48,907 bases of DNA from an uncultured Cytophagales bacterium. GTDB lineage: Bacteria > Bacteroidota > Bacteroidia > Cytophagales > Amoebophilaceae. Position numbers and translations under genes: made by a program. Below, one piece after another: positions 36,764 through 45,807 of the stretch. The stretch lies in contig CAMNOX010000007.1 of NCBI GenBank assembly GCA_946547305.1, forward strand, positions 1 to 48,907, given 5' to 3'. Below the pieces are notes generated by a model. That model ran no database searches. It worked only from the letters and a program-made list of their open reading frames with translations, and was not told the DNA's origin. Position 1 is the stretch's first letter, and every line of letters begins with the position of its first letter.

Positions 36764-37807
36764 ATGAAATGTATGTTAATGTCTAGGATTATTTTTATGT
36801 GGTTAATATTGACTTCTATTGATTTTATTTATTCTGGATCTTGCTGTTGTAGAAAGAATGAGAATAACGGTGGGAGTAAGACTAATTTAATAAGTAGTTG
36901 TGGTAGTGGAAGTAAACCAGTGGATTCAACTAAGGGGCCTAATCCATTAGTTAATCCAGAAGGTAAACCAGTAGATGTATTAGGAAATAAAGGTAAACTG
37001 ACAGGTAGTTGGAAGGCAGGAGTAAAGGCAGATGGGGATGGACAAGTTGAAGTAAATCCTGATGATAAAGAGAGGAAGCGTCAGGAAGAGGAAAGAAAAA
37101 GAAAGGAAGAAGAAGAAAAACGTAGGAGAGAATTTGAGGAAGATGTAAAAAAGGTGAAAGATGCTGTAGATAAGTATTTAGGTACCAAAGGAATGGGCGG
37201 ACGCTGTTCTTTTGGCTATAGTTCTTCTAGTGGCCGAATTTATATCGATTGTTGTAATTTTTCTTTTACTATTTATCAGACAATAAATGAATTGGTTGAT
37301 GTTGTTAAAGCAGGTGGAGATGTTGGTAATTTTATTATTGTTATGCCAGAAAAATATAATTTATTTAAATACAAATTTGAAGACGCGCAATACACGTTGA
37401 ATGGTTTAGTATCGTCACTTAAGTTCATTCCAGATATATTACGAGTAGATGGGGATGAGTATCTGTGTGTGACAAACGGGAAATTAGGCGGTGATATGCC
37501 TGTAATGGTCTATATTAATTTGTCTAATTCTCTTCTTTATTGGCATTATGTTGACTCTGAGAATAATTACTACTTAGGAAAGGTTGTTTTTACAAAAGAC
37601 GGATACATTAACCAGGAAGAACCTCCTTATTACAGAGATGGGGAGTATTATTCTAACGAAGAAGGAGATGAGATTACAGATAAAAATCCTCTGGGGTATA
37701 AAGTAATTGACAAGAAAACGGCTAGTTCAAAGTTTAAAATGATGACTAGAGGTGGAGATAAATTCCAGAAACAGTTAGATGCTGTTAAGTTTAGAATGGT
37801 TACTTAA
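36764..37807 (+). CDS. recombining lipoprotein-like family B, mosaic member
   Basis: 347 residues. The 5' 200 nt nearly equal member 1 at 33756 (same leader, FIYSGSCCCRKNENNGG). From GKPVDVLGNKGKL (about 36961) it matches the member at 35722 instead, with the charged KRQEEERKRKEEEEKRR helix and the C-terminal domain EYLCVTNG, VYINLSNS, VKFRMVT. It therefore looks like a recombinant of its two neighbours. Intact. Function unknown; probably a surface lipoprotein. Confidence 0.83.
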   Translation: MKCMLMSRIIFMWLILTSIDFIYSGSCCCRKNENNGGSKTNLISSCGSGSKPVDSTKGPNPLVNPEGKPVDVLGNKGKLTGSWKAGVKADGDGQVEVNPDDKERKRQEEERKRKEEEEKRRREFEEDVKKVKDAVDKYLGTKGMGGRCSFGYSSSSGRIYIDCCNFSFTIYQTINELVDVVKAGGDVGNFIIVMPEKYNLFKYKFEDAQYTLNGLVSSLKFIPDILRVDGDEYLCVTNGKLGGDMPVMVYINLSNSLLYWHYVDSENNYYLGKVVFTKDGYINQEEPPYYRDGEYYSNEEGDEITDKNPLGYKVIDKKTASSKFKMMTRGGDKFQKQLDAVKFRMVT

Positions 37808-37813
37808 TGTATC

Positions 37814-37880
37814 TTATTAAATAGATGTTTTGATTGAGTAGTATTTTTTTATTTAATTTTTTTTAGAATTTTTTTTATAT
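37814..37880 (+). repeat. duplicated intergenic block, copy 2
   Basis: Near-identical second copy of the block at 36682-36746, just downstream of the mosaic gene and leading into the next family B gene. The T run before TATA is one base longer than in copy 1. Confidence 0.85.
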
Positions 37881-37893
37881 TAAATTAAATGAT

Positions 37894-38892
37894 ATGGAAG
37901 ATGTATTAAGAGATAAAATTGTATTTATATTGTTAATATTAGCTTCTATTGATTTTATTTACACTGGTTGTTGTAAAAAGAGAGGTAATGATGGTGGTAA
38001 TAAAAGTAGCGGTAAAACTAATTCAGCAGGTAATCCAGGTAATCCAGTCGGTAGACCCGAAGAAAATCTAGCGAATACAAAAAAAGATGGTTTAGCGCAT
38101 GGTGATGGTAAAAAGAGCGGTGGTGGAGATAAAGGTAAAACTAGCGGGAAAGGAAAGTTAGGTTATCTAACAAGTAAGTCAGTAGGGGCTAAAAACTGGA
38201 TTGGTTGGCAAAAGAAGTTACCTAAGGTTGATGAGGAAACAATGAAAAAAGTAATAATAGAAGCAATTAGTAAATATATAAATGATACTGATGGTACTAA
38301 TCGTAGTGGTGTAAAAATTATGATGTATTGTGGTTATGATGTTTGTTATAAATGTTTTTTTATTAATTGGAACTCTTGTTGTTACTTTAATATCACATAT
38401 AGTAGTATTGACGAATTATATTCTCTTGTTCAGAAGGGTAAATTTGGTGATATTAAGGTTACAGTTAAGGAGGTGCGTTATTCTCCAGATTCTCCACAGT
38501 TTTCAGGTGTCAATTATATTTTTGATGATAGCCATGGTTTTGATTTAAAAGGGTTGTGTGAATCTCTTAATAGCCTTCCTTCGATATATCGCCCAGTAAG
38601 AAATGATTCTGATGGTTGTGATGAATATTTATGTGTAAGAGACATTAACAATACTAATATTAGGAATATGAATATTTATATCAATTTAAGGAATGGAGTA
38701 TTATACTCAATTGAAGCAATGGGTGGGTTGTATAGAGTTAAGATAAATGACGATGGAAGTGTAGTTAATGATTCCACTTGTTCTTTTGATGGTAGATTCT
38801 CTGGTATAGGTAATGGTGCTAAAGAGGTGTTTAATGAGAATTTGCTTAAAAAAGAAGATATAAAGAGATTTAAGTTTGTTCTTGCTAAGTAA
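37894..38892 (+). CDS. recombining lipoprotein-like family B, member 4
   Basis: 332 residues. Leader ending FIYTGCCKKRG, a long Gly/Lys/Ser-rich low-complexity linker to about residue 90, then a domain with CYKCFFINWNSCCYF (the Trp-bearing segment that explains the nonsense codon in the gene at 35722), EYLCVRDI, IYINLRNGVLY and a C-terminal KRFKFVLAK. The ATG at 37894 follows the duplicated block; TATATTAA lies 10 nt upstream. Function unknown. Confidence 0.82.
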   Translation: MEDVLRDKIVFILLILASIDFIYTGCCKKRGNDGGNKSSGKTNSAGNPGNPVGRPEENLANTKKDGLAHGDGKKSGGGDKGKTSGKGKLGYLTSKSVGAKNWIGWQKKLPKVDEETMKKVIIEAISKYINDTDGTNRSGVKIMMYCGYDVCYKCFFINWNSCCYFNITYSSIDELYSLVQKGKFGDIKVTVKEVRYSPDSPQFSGVNYIFDDSHGFDLKGLCESLNSLPSIYRPVRNDSDGCDEYLCVRDINNTNIRNMNIYINLRNGVLYSIEAMGGLYRVKINDDGSVVNDSTCSFDGRFSGIGNGAKEVFNENLLKKEDIKRFKFVLAK

Positions 38893-39033
38893 ATGTCTTA
38901 CGTTTTTAATAGTTGTATCTTTTGATCTAATTTTAACTTATGGTGTTTATTTATATTAGTTTGTATTTATTATTAATATGAATTGTTATCTGAAATAATT
39001 TACAATTTCTACTTGTTTTGATAAAAATTAATG

Positions 39034-40467
39034 TTATTTTAATAAGGATATTATGTTATTATTACTGTAGATATTAAGAATGAAAGAATGACAAAAAATA
39101 TCGAACATATTAATGACTGTTTCTTTTGTTAAAATACTCTTAAATTCTGTTTTATTTTTAATGTATTCTTTAAAAATACTATTTAATTTATTGTATGTAT
39201 ATCCACCAATTTGAAATCTTATATAATCTAAATATTGTCGAAAGTCTTCTCTGTCACTGAATTTCATTTTACCATTTTTGGCAGAGTATTTTTTAATATA
39301 ATCTTTAAAAAAGTTATATATTTTAGTTAAAACTGATTCTAAATATCCATTACGTTTGTCTTTTTCTAGTAATTTTGTAAAGTAGATTAGTAGTGTTATT
39401 AGTTTTTTATTAATATCAGCTTTTTCTTCATCTGTGAAATCTGTAAAATTATCAATTGACTCTTCCCAGGATTTATAATGTTCAGTATTTTTATCTTCTT
39501 CCGATATTTTATTTGTGTTTATTGATCTGAACATGTATTTAAAGAGTTCTCTATATTCTTTTTCGTAATTATATATTTCAACTTCATCGCTTTGTCTTAA
39601 GTCTAGAGCATAAACTTTATTATTTTTGAAACAAACATTATCATATTTATACCATGGATCAATGTCATCTATTCCAAGAATGTAACACCAAAATCTAAAT
39701 TCATTAATATTTACCCTGCTATTCAAGATTTTTTTATTTCTTGTTGTTACGTCAGTCCCAAAATCTAGAAATATGTAGCCTTTTTCAGTAACATCTTCAG
39801 TAATTACAACTGATGTGTCTGGGTCATAATAATAATTAAATGGCAATAGATTAAGCATCTCTGCACCTTTTAACATATAATATGTTTCAGTTATAGATAT
39901 GTTGTTATCTTTTTTTATGAAGAAATGAAAAGTTATGCCGGATTGAGATTTTATTTCTGCTTTTTTTATATCATTCTTACCTGTATTTTTGAATTCAATT
40001 TTTTTTACATTAAAAGTCCCACTTAAATTTTTCTTCTTTATTAATTTTTTTATGAACTCACATGTTTTATCGAATGCTTTTTTTCTATATTCATTATTAC
40101 CTCCAAAGTAGAAATCATCTTCTTTTTCGAAAATTAAAGCTATTTCAGTTGTGTTTATATTTTCATCAACTAGATCTGGATAATTTTCATATATAGAGCA
40201 AATTTCGTCATCAGTTTTTGAATTATCATTTGTTATTTTAGGAATTGTAATACTATTTATATCTTTTATTATTTCTGGAGTATTTTCATCACCGTTTTTG
40301 ATGATTTTCTTAGTACTTTTATTTTTTTGTAGATTCAATTTTGTGCTCTTTTTATTATTTAATTGTGGTTTTTTACAACATTTACAACTGACGCAACCGT
40401 TAATATTTAAGAAATATATTGAAACTAAAAAAATTACAATAGTCTTTTTAGTAATTTTTTGTGACAT
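39034..40467 (-). CDS. secreted cysteine-leader protein with faint kinase-like core
   Basis: 477 residues. Signal segment about 8-23, then NGCVSCKCCKKP, and a Lys/Asn/Thr-rich spacer to about residue 90. Residues 175-292 show a pattern like atypical kinases: HFFIKKD (K185/K186, beta3-like), a helix with E194, VVITEDV (hinge-like, 220-226), then LGIDDIDPWYKYDNVCF (Asp and N277, catalytic-loop-like) and KVYALDL (D289). The C-terminal part is helical. Comparable segments occur in the gene at 6015-7592. The enzyme assignment is inference. Confidence 0.8.
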   Translation of the reverse strand: MSQKITKKTIVIFLVSIYFLNINGCVSCKCCKKPQLNNKKSTKLNLQKNKSTKKIIKNGDENTPEIIKDINSITIPKITNDNSKTDDEICSIYENYPDLVDENINTTEIALIFEKEDDFYFGGNNEYRKKAFDKTCEFIKKLIKKKNLSGTFNVKKIEFKNTGKNDIKKAEIKSQSGITFHFFIKKDNNISITETYYMLKGAEMLNLLPFNYYYDPDTSVVITEDVTEKGYIFLDFGTDVTTRNKKILNSRVNINEFRFWCYILGIDDIDPWYKYDNVCFKNNKVYALDLRQSDEVEIYNYEKEYRELFKYMFRSINTNKISEEDKNTEHYKSWEESIDNFTDFTDEEKADINKKLITLLIYFTKLLEKDKRNGYLESVLTKIYNFFKDYIKKYSAKNGKMKFSDREDFRQYLDYIRFQIGGYTYNKLNSIFKEYIKNKTEFKSILTKETVINMFDIFCHSFILNIYSNNNIISLLK

Positions 40468-40568
40468 ATTATATAGTTAAGGAAATTTGTTATTATTTAA
40501 TAATTTTCTGTAAGTTAAATTTGATTTTTATTGCATTTTTATATCTATTATTTGACTAGGTGATGTTT

Positions 40569-41540
40569 TTAAATTATTTCCTTGTAGATCATTATATAGA
40601 AACGAGGATTTACCCATCCGTCAAAATTATCTACATTATTCCAATATTCTAGATCTTTTATTTCTGAAATTTCATTAAATTGGTATTTTACATAACCAAC
40701 TTTTTTCCTACTATTATCGTTTTTATCAAAAACTGGTAATATCGTAACAAAATCAGTACTTCCTAATGATGTTTTGCATAAAGATGTTTCCCCACAAATT
40801 CCAATAATTCCTATTAATTCATATTTCTTTATATCATTATTTAGTTGCTTCCTTTCAATAATCTCATCTATTTTAATTTTGAACATGTCGTTATTGTATA
40901 ATATAAAATAATTATTTGTGTTACATTTTTCGTTACCTAATGGCCATGGGTAAAATATATCTTTTTTTGGACTTATATACCAAAATCTTTCTAAAAAATA
41001 AAAGCCCATAATATCACAGAGTTGGCTGTAAGGATCTCCATGATATATACCATTATTAAAAATTTTGTCTAGTTCATTATTATTTTCAAGTTTATTATTT
41101 AGTATTTTATTAAAATTTGCTGAAAGTTTATTGGTGAATGTATTTCCCTGTGCTATTTGTTTTTCCTTTCTTTTTCTTGTTTTTTCTGGAAGTTGATCAA
41201 TATCTGTGGTTTGATTGTTAGATAACTTGTATGAAAGCCATCCATCTGATATAAAAAATCTGAGAATTGCTATGTATGAACAATTATTATTACCGTGTTT
41301 TATATTTAATGGGACTAATACATTTTGACCGCTATATAGGAAGTATTTTTCGTAGTTTATTATTTTCATAGGTAAATTTTTTTTATAAGTTTTATTTGTT
41401 TTTGGTTCTTCATTGTTTTTTATAGTTAGATTTTGTTCTTCTTTATAATAACAACAACATTTTGCCTTACAAGAACTATTTACACAACCACAATAACAGT
41501 AAACAGTATTTAAAAGAAGCAATAAAAATTTTAATTTCAT
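40569..41540 (-). CDS. secreted cysteine-leader protein with USP-like (C19) features, paralog 1
   Basis: 323 residues: signal segment 1-15, cysteine-rich start CYCGCVNSSCKAKCCC, then YFLYSGQNVLVPLNIKHGNNNC. NNNCSYIAILRFF resembles the catalytic Cys box of ubiquitin-specific proteases (GNTCYMNSxLQxL), with C87 in the catalytic position. Near the C-terminus KYELIGIIGICG, DFVTILPVF, GYVKYQFN and PRFYIMIYK follow the USP His-box order (Y.L..V..H.G, GHY, W..F.D, AYiLfY), but the expected His is not seen. It could be inactive or another papain-like fold. Paralog at 43818. Confidence 0.78.
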   Translation of the reverse strand: MKLKFLLLLLNTVYCYCGCVNSSCKAKCCCYYKEEQNLTIKNNEEPKTNKTYKKNLPMKIINYEKYFLYSGQNVLVPLNIKHGNNNCSYIAILRFFISDGWLSYKLSNNQTTDIDQLPEKTRKRKEKQIAQGNTFTNKLSANFNKILNNKLENNNELDKIFNNGIYHGDPYSQLCDIMGFYFLERFWYISPKKDIFYPWPLGNEKCNTNNYFILYNNDMFKIKIDEIIERKQLNNDIKKYELIGIIGICGETSLCKTSLGSTDFVTILPVFDKNDNSRKKVGYVKYQFNEISEIKDLEYWNNVDNFDGWVNPRFYIMIYKEII

Positions 41541-41562
41541 ATATCATCTGTTACTAAAAAAG

Positions 41563-41581
41563 TATCAACTTAAAGTTGATA
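41563..41581. promoter_or_regulatory. 9-bp inverted repeat (TATCAACTT-A-AAGTTGATA)
   Basis: A perfect 9-bp palindrome with a one-base centre, about 22 nt upstream of the ATG of the USP-like gene at 40569-41540. It could be an operator for that gene. No known regulator site is recognised. Confidence 0.4.
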
Positions 41582-41818
41582 TGCAAAACTTCCTGCAGAA
41601 AATCTCACAAATGCTTCTACTTCCCAAGACGCCAAACTACTGTTACATTGTAAGTACATAACTTGCCCCATTCTCTCTTATAAAATTATACAATATTGCC
41701 ATAAATTATTTTGACCGTAATTATAACGAAATTAAGATTATACAGGTATTAGCCAATTACATATGTAAAAAAATTTGCGTAGAAAGGTTTTTGTATTTTT
41801 TTATATAACATATTGAAT

Positions 41819-42523
41819 ATGTTTTATAAGTTGTTACTTTGCCTGTTTTTTATGGTTGGCGTTAATATATTTGCTGATAATGATGATGTATTGGATAACC
41901 CTCCAGTAGCTAAATTGGTATTTTATGAGGCTGCAAAGAAGGGGTTATTACCAAATGTATATTATCAGCCAAAAGTAGCGATACTTGATCATTTTTTCTT
42001 TGGTACAACAGTTGGTTTTGATATCAAAAAATGGAAGCTTTCAAAAATTCTTGAAATTGGGACATGTGGATTTAGAATGGATATTTTAAATACGATTTTT
42101 GATTTTATATTGTACAAATCTAAAAGTGATGTTACTAGGTTTAAATATGATGATTTTTTGTCAGGTTCTTGTTGGAATGTATTCAAAGCGTGTTTTATGA
42201 CAAATGTTGTTTTTGGATCGTTTTTTTTAAGAGTTTTATTTTTTAGAATAAATTTTGTTGAAGTAAATTTGGGTCAGTTTGTTTATCTTGTCAATGTGCT
42301 TTTTTCGAGTGATATGTTTAGAAATGAGGAGCGTTATGGCAAAATCGTAAAATTTGCGAAGGCTAATATTATTGCATCGATATTTGTTCCTAGTTTACAT
42401 ATTGATTTGTCTGAATTAATATCTTTCATAAAACGTGATAAGACTCAGGATACTGGTGTAAGTGATATAATTGATAACAAAACAGAGGAGGTTAAATTGA
42501 ATGATAACGCACAGGAAGTGTAG
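41819..42523 (+). CDS. secreted or membrane protein of unknown function
   Basis: Start at MFYKLLLCLFFMVGVNIFAD (41819), 234 residues with a signal peptide cut near FA|DN. The middle is rich in Phe and hydrophobic (FGSFFLRVLFFRINFVEVNL), perhaps membrane-associated; the end is acidic. There is no cysteine cluster, unlike its neighbours, and no family recognised. TATAACAT lies 7 nt before the ATG. A short frame overlaps its 3' end (42501-42617). Confidence 0.72.
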   Translation: MFYKLLLCLFFMVGVNIFADNDDVLDNPPVAKLVFYEAAKKGLLPNVYYQPKVAILDHFFFGTTVGFDIKKWKLSKILEIGTCGFRMDILNTIFDFILYKSKSDVTRFKYDDFLSGSCWNVFKACFMTNVVFGSFFLRVLFFRINFVEVNLGQFVYLVNVLFSSDMFRNEERYGKIVKFAKANIIASIFVPSLHIDLSELISFIKRDKTQDTGVSDIIDNKTEEVKLNDNAQEV

Positions 42524-42617
42524 GTGTATTGTTGAAAAATTTTTGGTAAATATTGTAGCTTCAGTATTTTTTTTATTATTTCTAGTAATGTATATTTATA
42601 ATCTTTTTAATTCATAG
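42501..42617 (+). CDS. possible 38-residue membrane peptide overlapping the previous gene
   Basis: An ATG at 42501 opens a frame (MITHRKCRCIVEKFLV...) with a basic start and one strong hydrophobic segment (VASVFFLLFLVMYIYN), ending in TAG. It overlaps the preceding gene by 23 nt in another frame. No homolog recognised; it may be chance, since AT-rich DNA codes readily for hydrophobic peptides. Confidence 0.3.
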   Translation: MITHRKCRCIVEKFLVNIVASVFFLLFLVMYIYNLFNS

Positions 42618-42640
42618 AATTTTATAACACTATTCATAGA

Positions 42641-43768
42641 TTAATATCTTACTTTTTTTTTCTTTTTAATAAACGCCTTGTCTGAATTATCGTATTTATA
42701 TTTTTCTTTACCTATTTCTTTTAGGAATTTAGATTTACCATCTTCGCTGTTAATATTAACTTCAATTGTATTAATATTATATGACATATTGATTATTCCT
42801 CTAACATCAATTTTACTATTAAAAACAAAGTTTTTGAGTTTAATTTTTTCTAGATTATTACAGTTTTCAAACATATGGAATAGGCTCTCAATTTTTGAAT
42901 TTAAATTTATTTCAATTTCTTTTATGTTACTGCAAAAAAACATCCTACCAGCAGTTGTTGCATTTTCAAAATTTATGTTTTTAAGATCATCTATTTTTTC
43001 CAAATTGCTACAGTATGCAAACATAAAATCTATACATTTTAACTTTTGTGTATTAAAATTTATTATATGTACATTTTTGAGATATTTGCAGGCATAAAAT
43101 AGACAAGTTGCATTTTCTAAATTTTTTGAATCACATATAGTTATGGATTCTATACTTGTTTCTCTGAAGAGGCCACAATCGCAACTGACAAATTTTTTGT
43201 TTGCATCTTCACAAAATATTATATAGTTTTTGTTATTTGAGAAGACAAATGCTAATATGTATGGTTTTGACTCATAACCCTCGTATTCTATGTTTATTCC
43301 TAGATTTTCTACTTGCTCTTTAGTTTGTTCATCTTTTATATCTGTTTCGTATATTGTTGTTGCGTTATGGAAGTTTTTGTTTATGATTGAATTTTCCGTA
43401 GATGAGATATCATCTATTTTTTTGATTTTTACTTTTTTTGATCCATTTATTTTTATATTAATTTGTGTTTTTTCTATTTTGTCTTCTTTGGTTTTAGTTT
43501 TATCTTCTTTTGGGCTAGTCTTTTCCTTTGTTATTTTACTTATATCTACTTGTGGGGGTAGTTTTTCTTCACTTAATTTCGTCTTTTTCGTTTTTGTTGG
43601 TTTACTATAAATTGGAGGTGTTATTTTAGTTTTTATTGGAGGTATAGATTTTTTAGGTTGTGTTTGTTTTGATTGGCCTTTTGTGCGTTTTTTACAGCAG
43701 TTACAGAGTATGATTGAATGCATGGTAATATCAAAATATATTATTATAAAATACTTGATAGTCTTCAT
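42641..43768 (-). CDS. secreted BspA-like leucine-rich repeat protein (DUF285 type)
   Basis: 375 residues. Signal segment, then ILCNCCKKRTKG, a long Lys/Thr/Pro-rich stalk, a small N-terminal domain, and from about residue 230 repeats of the BspA/DUF285 form: CIDFMFAYCSNLEKID, AGRMFFCSNIKEIEI and LFHMFENCNNLEKIKL. Such LRRs form solenoids for binding host or matrix proteins. The repeats number about five to six. A shorter relative is at 13328-13954. It is likely secreted and anchored through the leader cysteines. Confidence 0.83.
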   Translation of the reverse strand: MKTIKYFIIIYFDITMHSIILCNCCKKRTKGQSKQTQPKKSIPPIKTKITPPIYSKPTKTKKTKLSEEKLPPQVDISKITKEKTSPKEDKTKTKEDKIEKTQINIKINGSKKVKIKKIDDISSTENSIINKNFHNATTIYETDIKDEQTKEQVENLGINIEYEGYESKPYILAFVFSNNKNYIIFCEDANKKFVSCDCGLFRETSIESITICDSKNLENATCLFYACKYLKNVHIINFNTQKLKCIDFMFAYCSNLEKIDDLKNINFENATTAGRMFFCSNIKEIEINLNSKIESLFHMFENCNNLEKIKLKNFVFNSKIDVRGIINMSYNINTIEVNINSEDGKSKFLKEIGKEKYKYDNSDKAFIKKKKKVRY

Positions 43769-43817
43769 AAAATGAAGTTAAAAATATAATTAATAAAAAT
43801 TAAATTTTTATAGATTT

Positions 43818-44720
43818 TTATACTTTTTTATATATTAGAATATAAAATCTAGGATTGCCCCAGCCACCAAAATTTTCTAATTTATTTAATTCATCAATTG
43901 ACATTACTTTAGATTTACTGTTAAGTTGGTAAATTATGTATCCTTTTTTAAGTTTATTTTCATCAAAACAAGGCAATATTGAAACAAAATCTCTGTCTTT
44001 TAATGCATTTTCACTATCAAAATTTCCACAAACACCGATAACACCTATTAATTCATATTTTTTTATAGAATTATTATTTTGCTTTTTATCAATAAATTCT
44101 TCTAACTTAATTTTATTTATATCTTTATTAGCTGGTTGTCTTGGATTTTGAATTGCCAGGTAATCATTTGTATCATTTTGTTCTAATAAATTAATATATG
44201 GATCTATAACGGTTTGTATATGTCTACCTATATTTGTAGTATTAGTAACTTCGAAGTTTTCATAAAAATATATATTAATAAAATTCCATAAAAATGAATG
44301 AGCATCAATTGTTTTTTCAAGGCCGAGAATATTAATAATTTCGTTTATTTCTACATTATAATTGCCTTTATTTTTTAGTATTTTTTTAAATAATTCTGAA
44401 GTTTTATCTAGAAATTGAAAGTTAATTTTTGGATCATCTTTTATGTGATCGCTTATTTTCTTATTTAATATTTTATCTAAAAGATCTTTATCTGACAAAA
44501 GAAATCTAATAACAGATAAAATTGCACAATTGCAATTATCCCATTTTATATTTAATGGAGACCCATATTGTGCCCCACTATTTAGGAAATAATTGTAATC
44601 ATATTCGTCTCTATTGTCATTAGTTGTATTATCATCTTTGTTCTTATTATAACAGCATCCACAAAACAATTCTTTAAGAGAATAAAAACTGAAAAATAAT
44701 AATAAAAACTTTAAATTCAT
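43818..44720 (-). CDS. secreted cysteine-leader protein with USP-like (C19) features, paralog 2
   Basis: 300 residues: signal segment 1-18, FCGCCYNKNKDD, then YFLNSGAQYGSPLNIKW. DNCNCAILSVIRFLL (C65 in the position of the USP catalytic Cys, Ser at +4 as in GNTCYMNS) opens the domain. It closes with KYELIGVIGVCG (222-232), RDFVSILPCF, GYIIYQLNSKSKVMSIDEL and PRFYILIYKK (290-299), matching the order of USP His-box blocks; the usual His is replaced. Paralog of 40569-41540, with the same Cys box and C-terminus but a divergent middle. Activity uncertain. Confidence 0.78.
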   Translation of the reverse strand: MNLKFLLLFFSFYSLKELFCGCCYNKNKDDNTTNDNRDEYDYNYFLNSGAQYGSPLNIKWDNCNCAILSVIRFLLSDKDLLDKILNKKISDHIKDDPKINFQFLDKTSELFKKILKNKGNYNVEINEIINILGLEKTIDAHSFLWNFINIYFYENFEVTNTTNIGRHIQTVIDPYINLLEQNDTNDYLAIQNPRQPANKDINKIKLEEFIDKKQNNNSIKKYELIGVIGVCGNFDSENALKDRDFVSILPCFDENKLKKGYIIYQLNSKSKVMSIDELNKLENFGGWGNPRFYILIYKKV

Positions 44721-44729
44721 ATTTTAATT

Positions 44730-45625
44730 TTATTTTAATTTATTAATTTCGTCGATTGTTAGACCTGATAGCTCAGAAATTAATTTAATGTCTAATTGTT
44801 TTTTCAACATATTTTTTGCTATTTCAATTTTCCCTTCTTTTAATCCATTATTGATACCTTTTTTTAGACCTTCTTTTAGTCCTATTTTTACTCCTTCTTC
44901 TATACCTTCCTCTTTTGCTATATTTTTTGCACTGTAAAAATCATTTCTACCTTCTACTATTTTATCAATTATCAATCTTTCTTCATCGTTGGTGCTTATG
45001 TATTCTAATGTTTTTTTAGCTTTTTCAATGTCTTTGTCTTCAATAGTTTTTCTATCTAGGTTTATTGGATTTGTCAGAAAATCAACCCATTTTGTTAATT
45101 TATCATTGTAATTATGACTATTAATAAGATATTTTTTAAGCTCTAAATAGATTATTTTAATGTTATCTGTCATTATTTCATAATTATCTGATTTATTTGG
45201 TTGAAAAGTCATAAAAGCTTCACTTAAAGGTTCATTCCTTTCTGTTACATTTTCTGCAAAAATCCATATTGAAATCACTCTACTTTTATTATAATCGTCG
45301 TTTTCTTTAAGATCTTTAGTAAATAATTTAGAGGCATAATAGGCGGCCCTATTCGGAATATCTTTAGTTTTTTGGCATTGCATCTCAATATCATATTTTA
45401 TTCCATTATCGTCGACAGCTAATATATCCAACCTTGAAGATTTACTGTCTTTAAATATCTTTGAAATTTCATTGTTTTCTAAAGTGAGGTCCATAATATT
45501 TGGCTACCTTTTAATATAGCATTCAATAATGAGATTAAAATTGATTTATTTTTTTCAGTTCCAAATAGCATTTTGAAAATAAAATCCTCTTTTGGGTCAT
45601 AAATTCTACATTCAATACCAGTCAT
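44730..45625 (-). pseudogene. Rpn/PD-(D/E)XK nuclease-family gene, frameshifted
   Basis: The 3' part (ATG-like start 45494, 254 codons) has the family core SRLDILAVDD...YDIEMQCQK (PD-(D/E)XK), then the usual YxSKLFTKDL and a C-terminal helical EGIEEGVKIGLKEGLKKGI repeat. The missing N-terminus is in another frame: ATG 45625, YDPKEDFIFKMLFG and SILISLLNAILKGSQ, ending at a stop just past 45490. One lost base at about 45490-45500 would join them. Rpn proteins are recombination-linked nucleases often named transposases. No inverted repeats seen. Confidence 0.8.
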
Positions 45626-45807
45626 TATGTATTTAAGATAATGAAAAACTAGAATATTTTTATTATCTTTTTCATCTTCTATATTATTATTTTTTGGATA
45701 TAAAAGTTGTAGATTCTAGAATTTGATTTTTGATACAAATCTCTTTGTTCCGTAAAAAAATATATGAAATTTTTTTTTTAAGAAAGAATATTTTTTATAC
45801 ATAGAGT

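Noticed and set aside
41570-41671. Minus-strand 33-codon frame (starting MGQVMYLQC) in locally less AT-rich DNA
   Set aside because: Short, with no recognised family; composition differs from the surroundings but this is too weak to call a gene or relic.
44730-45625. Calling the Rpn gene an intact insertion sequence
   Set aside because: No terminal inverted repeats or target duplications were seen, and the gene is frameshifted.
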